Part shown: piece after piece, positions 51,687 to 64,000 of the stretch
Position numbering within the stretch: the stretch's first letter is position 1
Layout: each line of letters opens with the position of its first letter
Assembly: GCF_034670005.1 (NCBI RefSeq)
Contig: NZ_JAXMOH010000011.1
Span: 1 to 64,000, forward strand
Source: Thalassobius sp034670005
Lineage (GTDB): Bacteria > Pseudomonadota > Alphaproteobacteria > Rhodobacterales > Rhodobacteraceae
Direction: 5' to 3'
Length of the DNA stretch: 64,000 nt
Notes under the pieces: generated by a model
What the model saw: only the letters and a program-made list of their open reading frames with translations
Told to the model about the DNA's origin: nothing
The model's database searches: none
Position numbers and translations under genes: made by a program

Positions 51687-51983
51687 TCAGAGGCCGGTCG
51701 ACACGTCGATCGTGTTGCCCTCTTCGAGGGTCACATAGGCCTTCTTGACGTCCTTGCGCTTGCCCAGGGTGCCCCGGAAACGCTTGGCTTTGCCCTTGGT
51801 GATGGTGGTGTTGACCGCCTTCACCTTGACCCCGAACAGAGATTCGACGGCCTCCTTGATCTGGGGTTTGTTGGATCCGATCGCGACCTCAAACACCACA
51901 GCACCGTTTTCAGAAGCCATGGTGGCTTTCTCGGTGATGACCGGCTTGCGGATCACGTCATAGAGTTCTGCTTTGGTGGTCAT
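51687..51983 (-). CDS. rplW: 50S ribosomal protein L23
   Basis: 98 residues. YDVIRKPVITEKATMASENG, AVESLFGVKVKAVNT and GKAKRFRGTLGKRKDVKKAY identify L23, docking site of trigger factor and SRP at the tunnel exit. It overlaps rplD by four bases. Confidence 0.97.
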   Translation of the reverse strand: MTTKAELYDVIRKPVITEKATMASENGAVVFEVAIGSNKPQIKEAVESLFGVKVKAVNTTITKGKAKRFRGTLGKRKDVKKAYVTLEEGNTIDVSTGL

Positions 51984-52597
51984 TTCAGACGTGCCTCCAG
52001 AGCTTCGACAGCCGCTTTGGTGAGCACCAGAGTGTCACGCTTGAGGATGTCATAGACGTTTGCGCCCATCGACGGCAGGATATCCAGACCTTCGATGTTG
52101 CGGGCTGCTTGGGCGAAACCTTCGTTCACGGTGGCGCCGTCGATGATCAGTGCGCGCTTCCAGCCCAGGTTTTTCACCTGCTTGGCCAGAGCCGAGGTTT
52201 TACCTTCGGCATCCGCGTTTTCGATCACGACCAGTTCGCCGGCTTTCGCCTTGGCGGACAGTGCGTGCTTCAGGCCCAGCTTGCGGAACTTCTTGGTCAG
52301 CTCGTGACCGTGGCTACGCGGGGTCGGACCTTTGTAGATACCGCCTTTGCGGAAGATCGGAGCATTCCGGTCACCGTGACGTGCGCCGCCGGTGCCCTTC
52401 TGGCGATAGATCTTCTTGGTCGAATAGCTGGTTTCCGAGCGGGTCTTGACCTTGTGGGTACCGGCCTGCGCGTTGTTACGCTGCCAGCGGACCACACGGT
52501 GCAGGATGTCGGCGCGGGGTTCTAGGCCGAACAGGTCGTCGGACAGGTCCACCGAACCGGCGGTGCCGCCGTCCAGATTGATCACATCAAGTTTCAT
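51980..52597 (-). CDS. rplD: 50S ribosomal protein L4
   Basis: 205 residues. The RQKGTGGARHGDRNAPIFRK loop that reaches the exit tunnel and GPTPRSHGHELTKKFRKLGL identify L4. In E. coli it autoregulates the S10 operon; no such leader was recognised here. Overlaps rplC by four bases. Confidence 0.97.
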   Translation of the reverse strand: MKLDVINLDGGTAGSVDLSDDLFGLEPRADILHRVVRWQRNNAQAGTHKVKTRSETSYSTKKIYRQKGTGGARHGDRNAPIFRKGGIYKGPTPRSHGHELTKKFRKLGLKHALSAKAKAGELVVIENADAEGKTSALAKQVKNLGWKRALIIDGATVNEGFAQAARNIEGLDILPSMGANVYDILKRDTLVLTKAAVEALEARLK

Positions 52598-53319
52598 TCT
52601 TCACCCCCTTCGGCAGGAGCTTCCACGGCCGGAGCCTCGGTCGCAGCCGATTTCAGAGCCGCCGGGAACGGAACGTTCTCGGGCAGTTTCTTCTTCACGG
52701 CGTCTTTGATGGTGACCCAGCCGCCCTTGGAACCGGGAACCGCACCTTTGACCATGATCAGGCCACGGTCGGCATCGGTTTTCACGACTTCGAGGTTCTG
52801 GGTGGTAACACGGGCAGCCCCCATGTGACCGGCCATCTTTTTGCCTTTGAACACCTTGCCCGGGTCCTGACACTGACCGGTCGAACCGTGCGAACGGTGG
52901 CTGATCGACACACCGTGCGTAGCGCGCAAACCGCCGAAGTTGTGGCGTTTCATAGCACCGGCAAAGCCTTTACCAATCGACGTGCCTGCGACGTCCACCT
53001 TCTGACCGGCAACATAATGCTCGGCCGAGATTTCGGCACCGACTTCGATCAGGTTGTCTTCGCTGACGCGAAATTCAGCCAGCTTCCGCTTGGGCTCAAC
53101 CTTGGCCGCCGCGAACACGCCGCGCATGGCTTGGCTGGTCCGCTTGGCTTTGGCCGAACCGGCACCCAGCTGAACGGCAGTATAGCCGTGCTGATCCGCA
53201 GTCCGCTGCGAAACGACCTGCAGGTTTTCCAGTTGAAGAACGGTCACAGGAATCTGTTTGCCGTCTTCCATGAACAGGCGGGTCATGCCCACCTTCTTAG
53301 CGATAACACCAGAGCGCAT
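52594..53319 (-). CDS. rplC: 50S ribosomal protein L3
   Basis: 241 residues. MRSGVIAKKVGMTRLFMEDG, KGFAGAMKRHNFGGLRATHG and QDPGKVFKGKKMAGHMGAAR identify L3, including the methylated-Gln region near GSTGQCQDPGK. The Ala/Glu-rich tail is a lineage feature. Confidence 0.97.
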   Translation of the reverse strand: MRSGVIAKKVGMTRLFMEDGKQIPVTVLQLENLQVVSQRTADQHGYTAVQLGAGSAKAKRTSQAMRGVFAAAKVEPKRKLAEFRVSEDNLIEVGAEISAEHYVAGQKVDVAGTSIGKGFAGAMKRHNFGGLRATHGVSISHRSHGSTGQCQDPGKVFKGKKMAGHMGAARVTTQNLEVVKTDADRGLIMVKGAVPGSKGGWVTIKDAVKKKLPENVPFPAALKSAATEAPAVEAPAEGGEE

Positions 53320-53336
53320 CTATATACCCTCCGATC

Positions 53337-53651
53337 TTAGGACTGCAGCTTGATCTCGACATCCACACCAGCGGCCAGGTCGAGCTTCATCAGCGCGTCC
53401 ACGGTCTGGGGGGTCGGATCAACGATGTCGAGCATACGCTTATGCGTACGGATCTCGAACTGGTCACGGGATTTCTTGTCGATGTGAGGGCCACGCAGAA
53501 CGGTGAACTTCTCAATCTTGTTCGGCAGGGGGATCGGGCCACGGACCTGAGCGCCGGTGCGCTTCGCCGTGTTGACGATTTCCTGGGTGCTGGCGTCCAG
53601 TACCCGGTAATCGAATGCCTTCAGCCGAATACGAATATTTTGGCTTTGCAT
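53337..53651 (-). CDS. rpsJ: 30S ribosomal protein S10
   Basis: 104 residues. MQSQNIRIRLKAFDYRVLDA and GPIPLPNKIEKFTVLRGPHI identify S10 (NusE), also a transcription antitermination factor. The ATG at 53651 matches the family start; an upstream in-frame extension is not supported. First gene of the S10 block. Confidence 0.97.
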   Translation of the reverse strand: MQSQNIRIRLKAFDYRVLDASTQEIVNTAKRTGAQVRGPIPLPNKIEKFTVLRGPHIDKKSRDQFEIRTHKRMLDIVDPTPQTVDALMKLDLAAGVDVEIKLQS

Positions 53652-53772
53652 TATATCAGCCTTTTTCTTCAGGCGTTGGAGTTGAGAGGAGGACAGGCGC
53701 TCATCGCCTCCCCTCATCGAACCCAAAAGGCGGGAATCATCCCGCCTTGACGTTCACGTAGAGAACTCGCGC

Positions 53773-53801
53773 TCCATACAGGGGGAAAAAGGGTGTGACA
53801 A
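53773..53801 (-). promoter_or_regulatory. Promoter of rpsJ-rplC-rplD-rplW
   Basis: TTGTCA (53796-53801), 17-base spacer, TATGGA (53773-53778), 122 bases before rpsJ. Confidence 0.65.
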
Positions 53802-54036
53802 GAGACAATGTTGTGCCGTCGCCGCAACTGGATGAATTAGGCTCTAACCTATGTCCATCTTTACTATGTAGACCAAAAAAAGGCCATCGTCGCAAATACA
53901 GATGAGGCAGCAAAGGTTGCTTGTATCTTCAATTTCGACAGGTTCGGCTGCTTCAATTGGCTCCGTCTCATCAATGCTGCCCGGCGGCAGCATCAAATTC
54001 TGCTATAGGGTAGCTACACTGCCAGCCCAGGTAACG

Positions 54037-54065
54037 AAAAAGGGCCGCCCAATGGGCGGCCCTTT
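54037..54065 (-). terminator. Terminator after tuf
   Basis: Minus-strand AAAGGGCCGCCC/GGGCGGCCCTTT stem with three-base loop followed by TTCG-type U-rich tail (opposite 54037-54041). Ends the str operon. Confidence 0.85.
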
Positions 54066-54087
54066 CTATCTCTGCCAAGCGGGAAGC

Positions 54088-55263
54088 TTAGGCGATGATT
54101 TTCGAAACAACGCCCGACCCGACGGTGCGGCCGCCTTCACGGATGGCGAAGCGCAGGCCTTCTTCCATCGCGATCGGGGCGATCAGCTCGGCGGTGAATT
54201 TCAGGTTGTCGCCCGGCATCACCATCTCGGTGCCTTCGGGCAGTTCAACCGTGCCGGTCACGTCGGTGGTCCGGAAATAGAACTGCGGACGGTAGTTCGC
54301 GAAGAACGGGGTGTGACGGCCGCCTTCGTCCTTGGTCAGGATGTAGACCTCGGCTTCGAACTTGGTGTGCGGGTTCACCGAACCCGGCTTGCACAGAACC
54401 TGACCACGCTCGACCGCTTCACGGTCGATACCGCGCAGCAGCGCGCCGATATTGTCGCCGGCTTCACCGCGATCCAGCAGCTTGCGGAACATTTCAACAC
54501 CGGTACAGGTGGTGGTCTGAGTGTCCTTGATACCAACGATTTCGATGGTGTCGCCGACATTGATCACGCCACGTTCGATACGGCCGGTCACAACGGTACC
54601 GCGACCCGAGATCGAAAACACGTCTTCGATCGGCATCAGGAACGGCTGGTCGATGGCACGTTCGGGCTCGGGGATATAGTCATCCACGGCCGCCATCAGT
54701 TCGCGGATCTTGTTTTCGCCGATTTCCGGATCGCGGCCTTCCAGCGCGGCCAGCGCCGAACCTGCGACGATCGGGATATCGTCACCCGGGTAATCATATT
54801 CGCTCAGCAGCTCGCGGACTTCCATTTCCACCAGCTCCAGCAGTTCCTCGTCGTCGACCTGGTCAACTTTGTTGAGGAACACCACCAGCGCCGGAATGCC
54901 GACCTGACGGCCCAGCAGGATGTGTTCACGGGTCTGCGGCATCGGGCCGTCAGCCGCGTTCACAACCAGGATGCCGCCGTCCATCTGCGCCGCACCGGTG
55001 ATCATGTTCTTCACATAGTCAGCGTGGCCGGGGCAGTCGACGTGAGCGTAGTGACGCTTGTCGGTTTCGTATTCCACATGCGCGGTCGAGATGGTGATGC
55101 CACGGGCTTTTTCTTCCGGGGCGCCGTCAATCTGATCGTACGCTTTGAAGTCACCGAAATATTTGGTGATTGCTGCGGTCAGCGTGGTTTTACCGTGGTC
55201 AACGTGGCCGATCGTGCCGATGTTGACGTGCGGTTTATTACGCTCAAACTTTTCCTTTGCCAT
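54088..55263 (-). CDS. tuf: Elongation factor Tu
   Basis: 391 residues. Delivers aminoacyl-tRNA to the ribosome. G1 GHVDHGKT (19-26), G3 DCPGHADY, G4 NKVDQVDD, then domains 2 and 3 including GRGTVVTGRIERG and FFANYRPQFYFRTTDVTG. Position at the end of rpsL-rpsG-fusA-tuf is standard; a second tuf copy may exist elsewhere but is not in the window. Confidence 0.98.
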   Translation of the reverse strand: MAKEKFERNKPHVNIGTIGHVDHGKTTLTAAITKYFGDFKAYDQIDGAPEEKARGITISTAHVEYETDKRHYAHVDCPGHADYVKNMITGAAQMDGGILVVNAADGPMPQTREHILLGRQVGIPALVVFLNKVDQVDDEELLELVEMEVRELLSEYDYPGDDIPIVAGSALAALEGRDPEIGENKIRELMAAVDDYIPEPERAIDQPFLMPIEDVFSISGRGTVVTGRIERGVINVGDTIEIVGIKDTQTTTCTGVEMFRKLLDRGEAGDNIGALLRGIDREAVERGQVLCKPGSVNPHTKFEAEVYILTKDEGGRHTPFFANYRPQFYFRTTDVTGTVELPEGTEMVMPGDNLKFTAELIAPIAMEEGLRFAIREGGRTVGSGVVSKIIA

Positions 55264-55317
55264 GATGGCCTCCTTTGTCTTGAAAGGGGGACCGTGCAGC
55301 CGGTCCCCCGAATTCGC

Positions 55318-57435
55318 TTAGGCGTATTTCGCCTGAATTTCGTCGCTGATATTCTGCGGCACGGGATCATAATGCGAGAATTGCATAGTGAACTGGGCAC
55401 GGCCCGACGACATCGAACGAAGAGTGTTGATGTAGCCGAACATGTTGGCCAGCGGCACATTCGCGTCGATTGCGATTGCGTTGCCGCGGTTTTCCTGACC
55501 AGACACCTGACCCCGACGGGACGTCAGATCGCCGATGATACCGCCGGTATATTCTTCCGGCGTGATCACTTCGACTTTCATGACCGGTTCGAGCAGTTTC
55601 GCACCAGCCTTTTTCAGACCTTCGCGCATCCCGGCACGTGCCGCGATTTCAAAGGCCAGAACCGACGAGTCGACGTCGTGGTAGGCACCGTCGATCAGGG
55701 CAACCTTGAAGTCGATCACCGGGAAACCAGCCAGTGGGCCGCTATCCATGACAGACTGGATGCCTTTTTCGACGCCCGGAATGTATTCCTTCGGCACCGA
55801 GCCCCCAACGATTTTGGATTCGAAGGAGTAGCCTTCGCCCGCTTCGGTTGGCGTGATGACCATCTTGATCCGCGCGAACTGGCCCGAACCACCCGACTGT
55901 TTCTTGTGGGTGTAATCGACTTCAGCTTCGTGGCTGATGGTTTCACGGTAAGCCACCTGCGGCGCACCGATATTGGCTTCGACCTTGAATTCACGCTTCA
56001 GACGGTCAACCAGAATGTCCAGGTGAAGTTCGCCCATGCCCTTCATGATGGTCTGACCCGATTCGAGGTCAGTTTCCACACGGAAGGACGGGTCTTCTGC
56101 AGCCAGACGGGCCAGACCCTGAGACATCTTTTCCTGGTCGCCCTTGGTCTTGGGCTCAACAGCGATTTCGATCACCGGATCGGGGAAGGTCATCGTTTCC
56201 AGAACCACCGGTTCCTTGATATCACACAAGGTATCACCAGTGGTGGTGTCCTTCAGACCTGCCAGCGCGATGATGTCGCCAGCGAAGGCTTCCTCGATTT
56301 CCTCGCGGTTGATCGAGTGCATCATCATCATACGGCCAACGCGTTCTTTTTTGCCTTTGGTCGCATTCAGGATCGAGTCACCCTTGCTCAACACACCGGA
56401 ATAAATCCGGGTAAAGGTCAGCGAACCGACGAAGGGGTCGTTCATGATTTTGAACGCCAGACCTGCGAAGGGCATGGTATCGTCCGCGCGGCGGGGGATA
56501 TTACGCTCTTCGGTTTCGTCATCGGGTGAAAAGCCCATGTAATCGACAACGTCCAACGGGCTGGGCAGATAGTCGACCACTGCGTTCAGCAGCGGCTGAA
56601 CACCTTTGTTCTTGAACGCGGAACCGCCCAGGACCGGCACGAAGTGCAGTGCCAAGGTGCCTTTGCGCAGCAATTTGCGCAGGGTAGTGACATCAGGTTC
56701 TTCGCCTTCAAGATAGGCTTCCATCGCGTCGTCGTCTTCTTCGACGGCAGCTTCGACCATCTTGCCGCGCCATTCCTCGGCCATGTCCTTCAGTTCGGCA
56801 CGGATCGGTGCTTTGACCCACGATGCGCCAAGATCTTCACCCTGCCACAGCCACTCTTCCATGGTAACGAGGTCGATCAGGCCTTCCAGTTCGGTTTCGG
56901 CGCCGATCGGAATACCGACGGGAACGGCGCGCGCGCCGGTGCGGTCTTCGATCATTTCGACGCAGTTAAAGAAGTCTGCGCCGATCTTGTCCATTTTGTT
57001 GACGAAGACGATACGCGGAACCTTGTAGCGATCAGCCTGACGCCACACGGTTTCGGTCTGCGGTTCAACACCAGCATTGGCGTCGAGAACAGCCACCGCA
57101 CCGTCGAGAACCGCCAGCGAACGTTCGACTTCGATGGTGAAGTCAACGTGGCCGGGGGTGTCGATGATGTTCATCCGGTGCTTCGGAGTGTCTGCGGTCA
57201 CGCCATCTTCGGTGCGTTCCCAGAAAGTGGTTGTCGCAGCCGAGGTGATGGTGATGCCGCGTTCCTGTTCCTGCTCCATCCAGTCCATGGTGGCCGCACC
57301 ATCGTGCACCTCACCAATGTTGTGGGATTTGCCGGTGTAATACAGGATACGTTCCGAGCAGGTGGTCTTGCCTGCGTCGATGTGCGCCATGATACCGAAG
57401 TTACGGTACAGTTCGAGCGGATATTCGCGTGCCAT
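55318..57435 (-). CDS. fusA: Elongation factor G
   Basis: 705 residues, five domains. Drives translocation. G1 AHIDAGKT (17-24), G3 DTPGHVDF, G4 NKMDKIGAD, domain III GMGELHLDILVDRLKREF and domain V MFGYINTLRSMSSGRAQFTM. 54 bases separate it from tuf and 21 from rpsG. Confidence 0.98.
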   Translation of the reverse strand: MAREYPLELYRNFGIMAHIDAGKTTCSERILYYTGKSHNIGEVHDGAATMDWMEQEQERGITITSAATTTFWERTEDGVTADTPKHRMNIIDTPGHVDFTIEVERSLAVLDGAVAVLDANAGVEPQTETVWRQADRYKVPRIVFVNKMDKIGADFFNCVEMIEDRTGARAVPVGIPIGAETELEGLIDLVTMEEWLWQGEDLGASWVKAPIRAELKDMAEEWRGKMVEAAVEEDDDAMEAYLEGEEPDVTTLRKLLRKGTLALHFVPVLGGSAFKNKGVQPLLNAVVDYLPSPLDVVDYMGFSPDDETEERNIPRRADDTMPFAGLAFKIMNDPFVGSLTFTRIYSGVLSKGDSILNATKGKKERVGRMMMMHSINREEIEEAFAGDIIALAGLKDTTTGDTLCDIKEPVVLETMTFPDPVIEIAVEPKTKGDQEKMSQGLARLAAEDPSFRVETDLESGQTIMKGMGELHLDILVDRLKREFKVEANIGAPQVAYRETISHEAEVDYTHKKQSGGSGQFARIKMVITPTEAGEGYSFESKIVGGSVPKEYIPGVEKGIQSVMDSGPLAGFPVIDFKVALIDGAYHDVDSSVLAFEIAARAGMREGLKKAGAKLLEPVMKVEVITPEEYTGGIIGDLTSRRGQVSGQENRGNAIAIDANVPLANMFGYINTLRSMSSGRAQFTMQFSHYDPVPQNISDEIQAKYA

Positions 57436-57456
57436 TGGTTTCGTACCTTCGTGGAA

Positions 57457-57927
57457 TTACCAGCGATAATGGCTGAACGCTTTGTTCGCGTCGGCCATTT
57501 TGTGGGTGTCTTCGCGCTTTTTCACGGCGGAACCGCGCGATTGAACTGCGTCCAGCAGTTCGCCGGCGAGGCGTTCTTCCATCGTGTTTTCATTGCGGGC
57601 GCGCGAGGCGTTAATCAGCCAGCGGATGGCCAGAGCTTCGCGGCGCTCGGGGCGCACTTCAACGGGCACCTGGTAGGTCGCACCACCAACACGGCGCGAG
57701 CGAACTTCGACGGCCGGTTTAATGTTGTCCAGGGCTTCGTGGAAGACTTCGACGGGGGCGCGCTTGATCTTGGTCTCAATGCGTTCCAGCGCATTGTAGA
57801 CGATCTTTTCCGCGACCGATTTTTTACCGTCGATCATCAGGTTGTTCATGAATTTGGTCAGCACACGATCGCCATACTTGGCGTCGGGCAGTACTTCGCG
57901 CTTCTCAGCAGCGTGACGACGAGACAT
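57457..57927 (-). CDS. rpsG: 30S ribosomal protein S7
   Basis: 156 residues. MSRRHAAEKREVLPDAKYGD, NNLMIDGKKSVAEKIVYNAL and the C-terminal KMADANKAFSHYRW identify S7, which initiates assembly of the 30S head. In E. coli S7 represses the str operon; the site was not recognised here. Confidence 0.98.
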   Translation of the reverse strand: MSRRHAAEKREVLPDAKYGDRVLTKFMNNLMIDGKKSVAEKIVYNALERIETKIKRAPVEVFHEALDNIKPAVEVRSRRVGGATYQVPVEVRPERREALAIRWLINASRARNENTMEERLAGELLDAVQSRGSAVKKREDTHKMADANKAFSHYRW

Positions 57928-57939
57928 ATCGTGATCTCC

Positions 57940-58311
57940 TTACTTCGGACGCTTGGCGCCGTATTTCGAACGACGTTGCTTACGGTCTTTGACGCCCTGG
58001 GTATCCAGAACACCACGCAGAATGTGGTAACGGACACCCGGAAGGTCTTTCACACGACCGCCACGGATCAGGACAACCGAGTGTTCCTGAAGGTTGTGGC
58101 TTTCACCGGGGATGTACGAAATGACTTCGAAACCGTTGGTCAGGCGAACCTTTGCAACTTTACGCATAGCCGAGTTCGGCTTCTTCGGTGTAGTGGTGTA
58201 AACCCGGGTACATACGCCACGCTTTTGCGGGCACTGTTCCAGGTGCATGGATTTCGAACGTTTGACTTTGGGCTGCCGCGGCTTGCGGATCAGCTGTTGG
58301 ATCGTTGGCAT
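57940..58311 (-). CDS. rpsL: 30S ribosomal protein S12
   Basis: 123 residues. MPTIQQLIRKPRQPKVKRSK and PKKPNSAMRKVAKVRLTNG identify S12. K43 and K88, the residues whose change gives streptomycin resistance in other bacteria, are both wild type. First gene of the str operon, driven from the promoter at 58542-58570. Confidence 0.98.
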   Translation of the reverse strand: MPTIQQLIRKPRQPKVKRSKSMHLEQCPQKRGVCTRVYTTTPKKPNSAMRKVAKVRLTNGFEVISYIPGESHNLQEHSVVLIRGGRVKDLPGVRYHILRGVLDTQGVKDRKQRRSKYGAKRPK

Positions 58312-58541
58312 TGGGTCGCTTTCCCCGTTTCCTTACACATGTGAGCCCACGGCCGAAGCCAGGGGCGGTTCATTTTGTTGCATCACGCGCATCCGCATAA
58401 CGCAAAAACCGCTATCGTTCCCATTCCGAGGCGAACGACGCGGTGAGTTCCCAGAGGACCGAAGCTTCAAAGTAGCTTGGGACTTGGCCACTGCAATTTT
58501 GATATCGGCGTCAGGGGCGTCCCTCTTTGCCGGATGGTGGG

Positions 58542-58570
58542 CGTATAGGGGGAGTCGGAAGGCTTGTCAA
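58542..58570 (-). promoter_or_regulatory. Promoter of rpsL-rpsG-fusA-tuf
   Basis: TTGACA (58565-58570), 17-base spacer, TATACG (58542-58547). The -35 is a perfect consensus; 231 bases lead to rpsL, so the leader is long enough for regulatory structure, though I recognise none. Confidence 0.8.
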
Positions 58571-58590
58571 CAAGCGCGGGGGCGTCCGCG

Positions 58591-59442
58591 TCATTCTCGG
58601 TCAAGGACCGTGTCCCAAGCCGTTTTCAACCGGTCCAAAGGAATGTTGAAACGCTCCATCATGGTTTCGGGCAACTTGTCCTTGTCGAACCAGACTTCTT
58701 CGGAATTATGCGGGTTATAGCTGACTGAACTGTCGTTTTCGCCATGCGCCCCGCGCAGGAACATTGGCACCCGCGGGAAGGACAGCATCGGGATGCGTTT
58801 CCACATTTGTGCATGATTGAAATGCAGCAAGCTTTCTGCTGCCTGTGGCCGCAGATACAACACAAGACCGGGCGTCCAATAGCGCGTCGTCACAGGGATC
58901 AGTTTGACCCCCGACAAATCAGTCTGCAGGATGAACCCTTTGTTGAAATCCAGCGCCAATTTTCCACCGTTGCGGAAAATGCCCTTCACCTTGGGGAAAA
59001 AATCACGGGTCCGTTCGACGAAATCAACCGCGACAGCATCGTCGTCATCCAGTCTGAATTCGGCGACCGCCCGCATGTCCATATCGCGTTCGGCCACCAT
59101 CACGTCGCGGCAAATCTCCTGATGGTGCTGACCTTCGCGGGCGAAAACCGGTTTGATCTGTGGAATGTCTGAAATCAACTCCAGCACCTTCGACCTTGCC
59201 GGTTCCGGCAGGGTGTCCCCCATCAACAGGATGATCTTGAAATCCGGATCAGTCTGCGCCCTGAGCGATGGCAACACCACGTGTTCCAGATAGAACAGCC
59301 GCAACTCCAACCGCAAAGGATCGTACAGCGCCTGCCGCAGTGTTTCGAACCCGCCTTTTTCTTCTTTCTGAAATGCCCCCGGGGCGGAAGGATAGGACCA
59401 CCGGCACAAGCCAAGGATTTGGACTTCGACTGTCAAATTCAA
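58591..59442 (-). CDS. Putative rhamnosyltransferase-like glycosyltransferase
   Basis: About 283 residues. Resembles the bacterial putative rhamnosyl transferase family: a VQILGLCRWSYP-like start, a region FETLRQALYDPLRLELRLFY, SLRAQTDPDFKIILLMGD, and the acidic metal-binding stretch RLDDDDAVAVDFVERT. The start is uncertain: a TTG at 59442 sits one base after the stop of the upstream transporter gene (TGAATTG), and the frame stays open further upstream without an ATG near the conserved start. Likely coupled to the EamA gene. Target sugar or glycan unknown. It separates rpsL from rpoC. Confidence 0.7.
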   Translation of the reverse strand: MNLTVEVQILGLCRWSYPSAPGAFQKEEKGGFETLRQALYDPLRLELRLFYLEHVVLPSLRAQTDPDFKIILLMGDTLPEPARSKVLELISDIPQIKPVFAREGQHHQEICRDVMVAERDMDMRAVAEFRLDDDDAVAVDFVERTRDFFPKVKGIFRNGGKLALDFNKGFILQTDLSGVKLIPVTTRYWTPGLVLYLRPQAAESLLHFNHAQMWKRIPMLSFPRVPMFLRGAHGENDSSVSYNPHNSEEVWFDKDKLPETMMERFNIPLDRLKTAWDTVLDRE

Positions 59443-59443
59443 T

Positions 59444-60331
59444 TCATCCGTTACGTTTCGCCCGCTTGGCGATCTGGCCTTCCCGATAAAGCATGAAAAC
59501 ACCGCTACAGACAACAATTGCTGCGCCGATCAGTGTCATTGGGGCCGGCCATTCCCCAAAAACGAACCACCCCAGCGCTAAGGCCCAGATCAGTCCGGTA
59601 TATCGGAACGGCGCGATAAAACTGATTTCGCCAACCCGCATCACCAGCACCGAACACAAATAGCCCGCGATGATCGAAATTGAGGATGCAAGGACGAAAC
59701 CCCATGTCCGCATATCCATTTCGACCCAATCCTGACCGAGGCCAGCAAGACCGAAAAACACCATTACAGACATTGAAGTCGTCCATGTCACCAGCATCGA
59801 CGGGGTGTTGCGCGATAGCCTGCGCGTGACCAGATCACGCATCGTAACAAACGCGACCGCGATCAGCGCGTAGACGGAATACAGCGTGAATCCATCGGCC
59901 CCCGGTCGAACGATCAGCAAAACCCCCAGCAACCCGACCAGGATCGCAGACATCCGACGCCACCCCAAGCTTTCACGAAAGAGCAGAGCCGCCAGCAGCG
60001 ACACCGTCAGCGGTAGCGATTGCAGGATCGCGGTGACATTGGCGATAGGCATATTGAACAGCGCGGTCAGGAAGAAATAGGCCGCCCCGATTTCTGCCAC
60101 GATGCGCAGCGCTATCAGTCCCAAATCCCGACGTGGCAAGCGAAGATGCAATGCGCCCAGCCGCCACGCCCAGAAGCCTGTAAACACCGAAGTCAGTATC
60201 CCGCGCAGGAACAGCAGTTGAAACAGCGGCACCTCGCCTGCCAGCGCCTTCATGAAAGTGTCGTTTATGGTGAAGGCCGCCATTGAGGCCATCATCAACA
60301 ACGCACCACGCATATTGTCGGAAAGAGGCAT
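59444..60331 (-). CDS. EamA/DMT-family transporter
   Basis: 295 residues, ten hydrophobic helices in two EamA repeats (GALLMMASMAAFTINDTFMK at the N-terminus; FRYTGLIWALALGWFVFGEW in the second half). Substrate unknown. It is distinct from the EamA protein at 16599-17483. Next to the glycosyltransferase gene with overlapping or touching frames, so probably co-transcribed. Confidence 0.87.
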   Translation of the reverse strand: MPLSDNMRGALLMMASMAAFTINDTFMKALAGEVPLFQLLFLRGILTSVFTGFWAWRLGALHLRLPRRDLGLIALRIVAEIGAAYFFLTALFNMPIANVTAILQSLPLTVSLLAALLFRESLGWRRMSAILVGLLGVLLIVRPGADGFTLYSVYALIAVAFVTMRDLVTRRLSRNTPSMLVTWTTSMSVMVFFGLAGLGQDWVEMDMRTWGFVLASSISIIAGYLCSVLVMRVGEISFIAPFRYTGLIWALALGWFVFGEWPAPMTLIGAAIVVCSGVFMLYREGQIAKRAKRNG

Positions 60332-60434
60332 TTTCAGATCTCAGAAATACAGACCCGCAACTGCTGCATATTTTTCGTAGCGCCGTCCAGAGAAAAGCAC
60401 CGTCCGACCGGCCAGGCAGCCCTGCCCCACATAT

Positions 60435-60465
60435 AAAAAGGCCCCCGCAATGCGGGGGCCTTTTT
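60435..60465. terminator. Terminator after rpoC
   Basis: Stem GGCCCCCGC/GCGGGGGCC with three-base loop, five As before and five Ts after, so it works in both directions. 19 bases past the rpoC stop. Confidence 0.88.
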
Positions 60466-60483
60466 ATCTTCAGTCTCAGCCGC

Positions 60484-64000
<3,517 letters not shown>

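Larger units (their letters stand above)
53652..54087. other. Intergenic region between rpsJ and tuf
   Basis: 436 bases on the boundary of the str and S10 blocks. It contains the S10 promoter (53773-53801) and the tuf terminator (54037-54065). In between I see no gene, tRNA or repeat. Confidence 0.65.

Noticed and set aside
53902..56529. Very long plus-strand open frame (over 800 codons) opposite tuf and fusA
   Set aside because: It is antisense to two certain genes; strong codon bias in highly expressed G+C-rich genes keeps the opposite frame open. No ribosome site or domain. The same applies to the plus-strand frames at 56644-58344 and 60904-62412.

Overview
The window is chromosomal DNA from an alphaproteobacterium, most likely a marine Rhodobacterales (Roseobacter-group) species. 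This rests on G+C-rich coding sequence, a BztABCD-type acidic amino acid transporter, an ATP12-type F1 assembly chaperone, the crcB-rluC-HAD-atp12 chain, and the style of the ribosomal proteins. No database search was possible, so names come from motifs, length and context.

Left part (1-29.8 kb): tRNA-Arg(ACG); an operon of a TVP38-type membrane protein, a flavin disulfide oxidoreductase and a sensor kinase; rpmH-rnpA-yidD and, further on, yidC-MOSC-engB (ribosome and membrane-insertion functions); ttcA; a GGDEF-EAL protein; an SDR; argB followed by a coupled set (sterol desaturase-like, ferredoxin-like, SixA phosphatase); a divergent EamA exporter/MarR pair with two palindromic operators; the bztABCD transporter; crcB-rluC-HAD-atp12 with 4-base overlaps; rarA; a Deg protease; and a DAHP synthase gene. 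The DAHP synthase gene has a leader that looks like a complete ribosome-mediated attenuator: a 25-codon peptide with a Trp-Phe-Tyr-Phe-Tyr run, a protector/antiterminator set and an intrinsic terminator. This is the most striking regulatory element in the window.

Right part (29.9-64 kb): the alpha, spc, S10, str and rpoC ribosomal/transcription cluster, all on the minus strand in canonical order but cut at five places by unrelated genes: a BLUF photoreceptor (rpsM/adk); two PAS histidine kinases plus a GH128-like glycosidase (rplO/rpmD); a chemoreceptor, a 2OG-Fe(II) oxygenase-like protein and an AT-rich MltR-like gene (rpmC/rplP); a small secreted protein (rplB/rplW); and a glycosyltransferase plus EamA transporter (rpsL/rpoC). 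Four of the five breaks have inserted genes on the plus strand. The ribosomal blocks have mostly regained their own promoters (TTGNNN, 17 bases, TATA-like) and U-rich terminators, so the superoperon has become about six transcription units. rpoC runs off the right edge.
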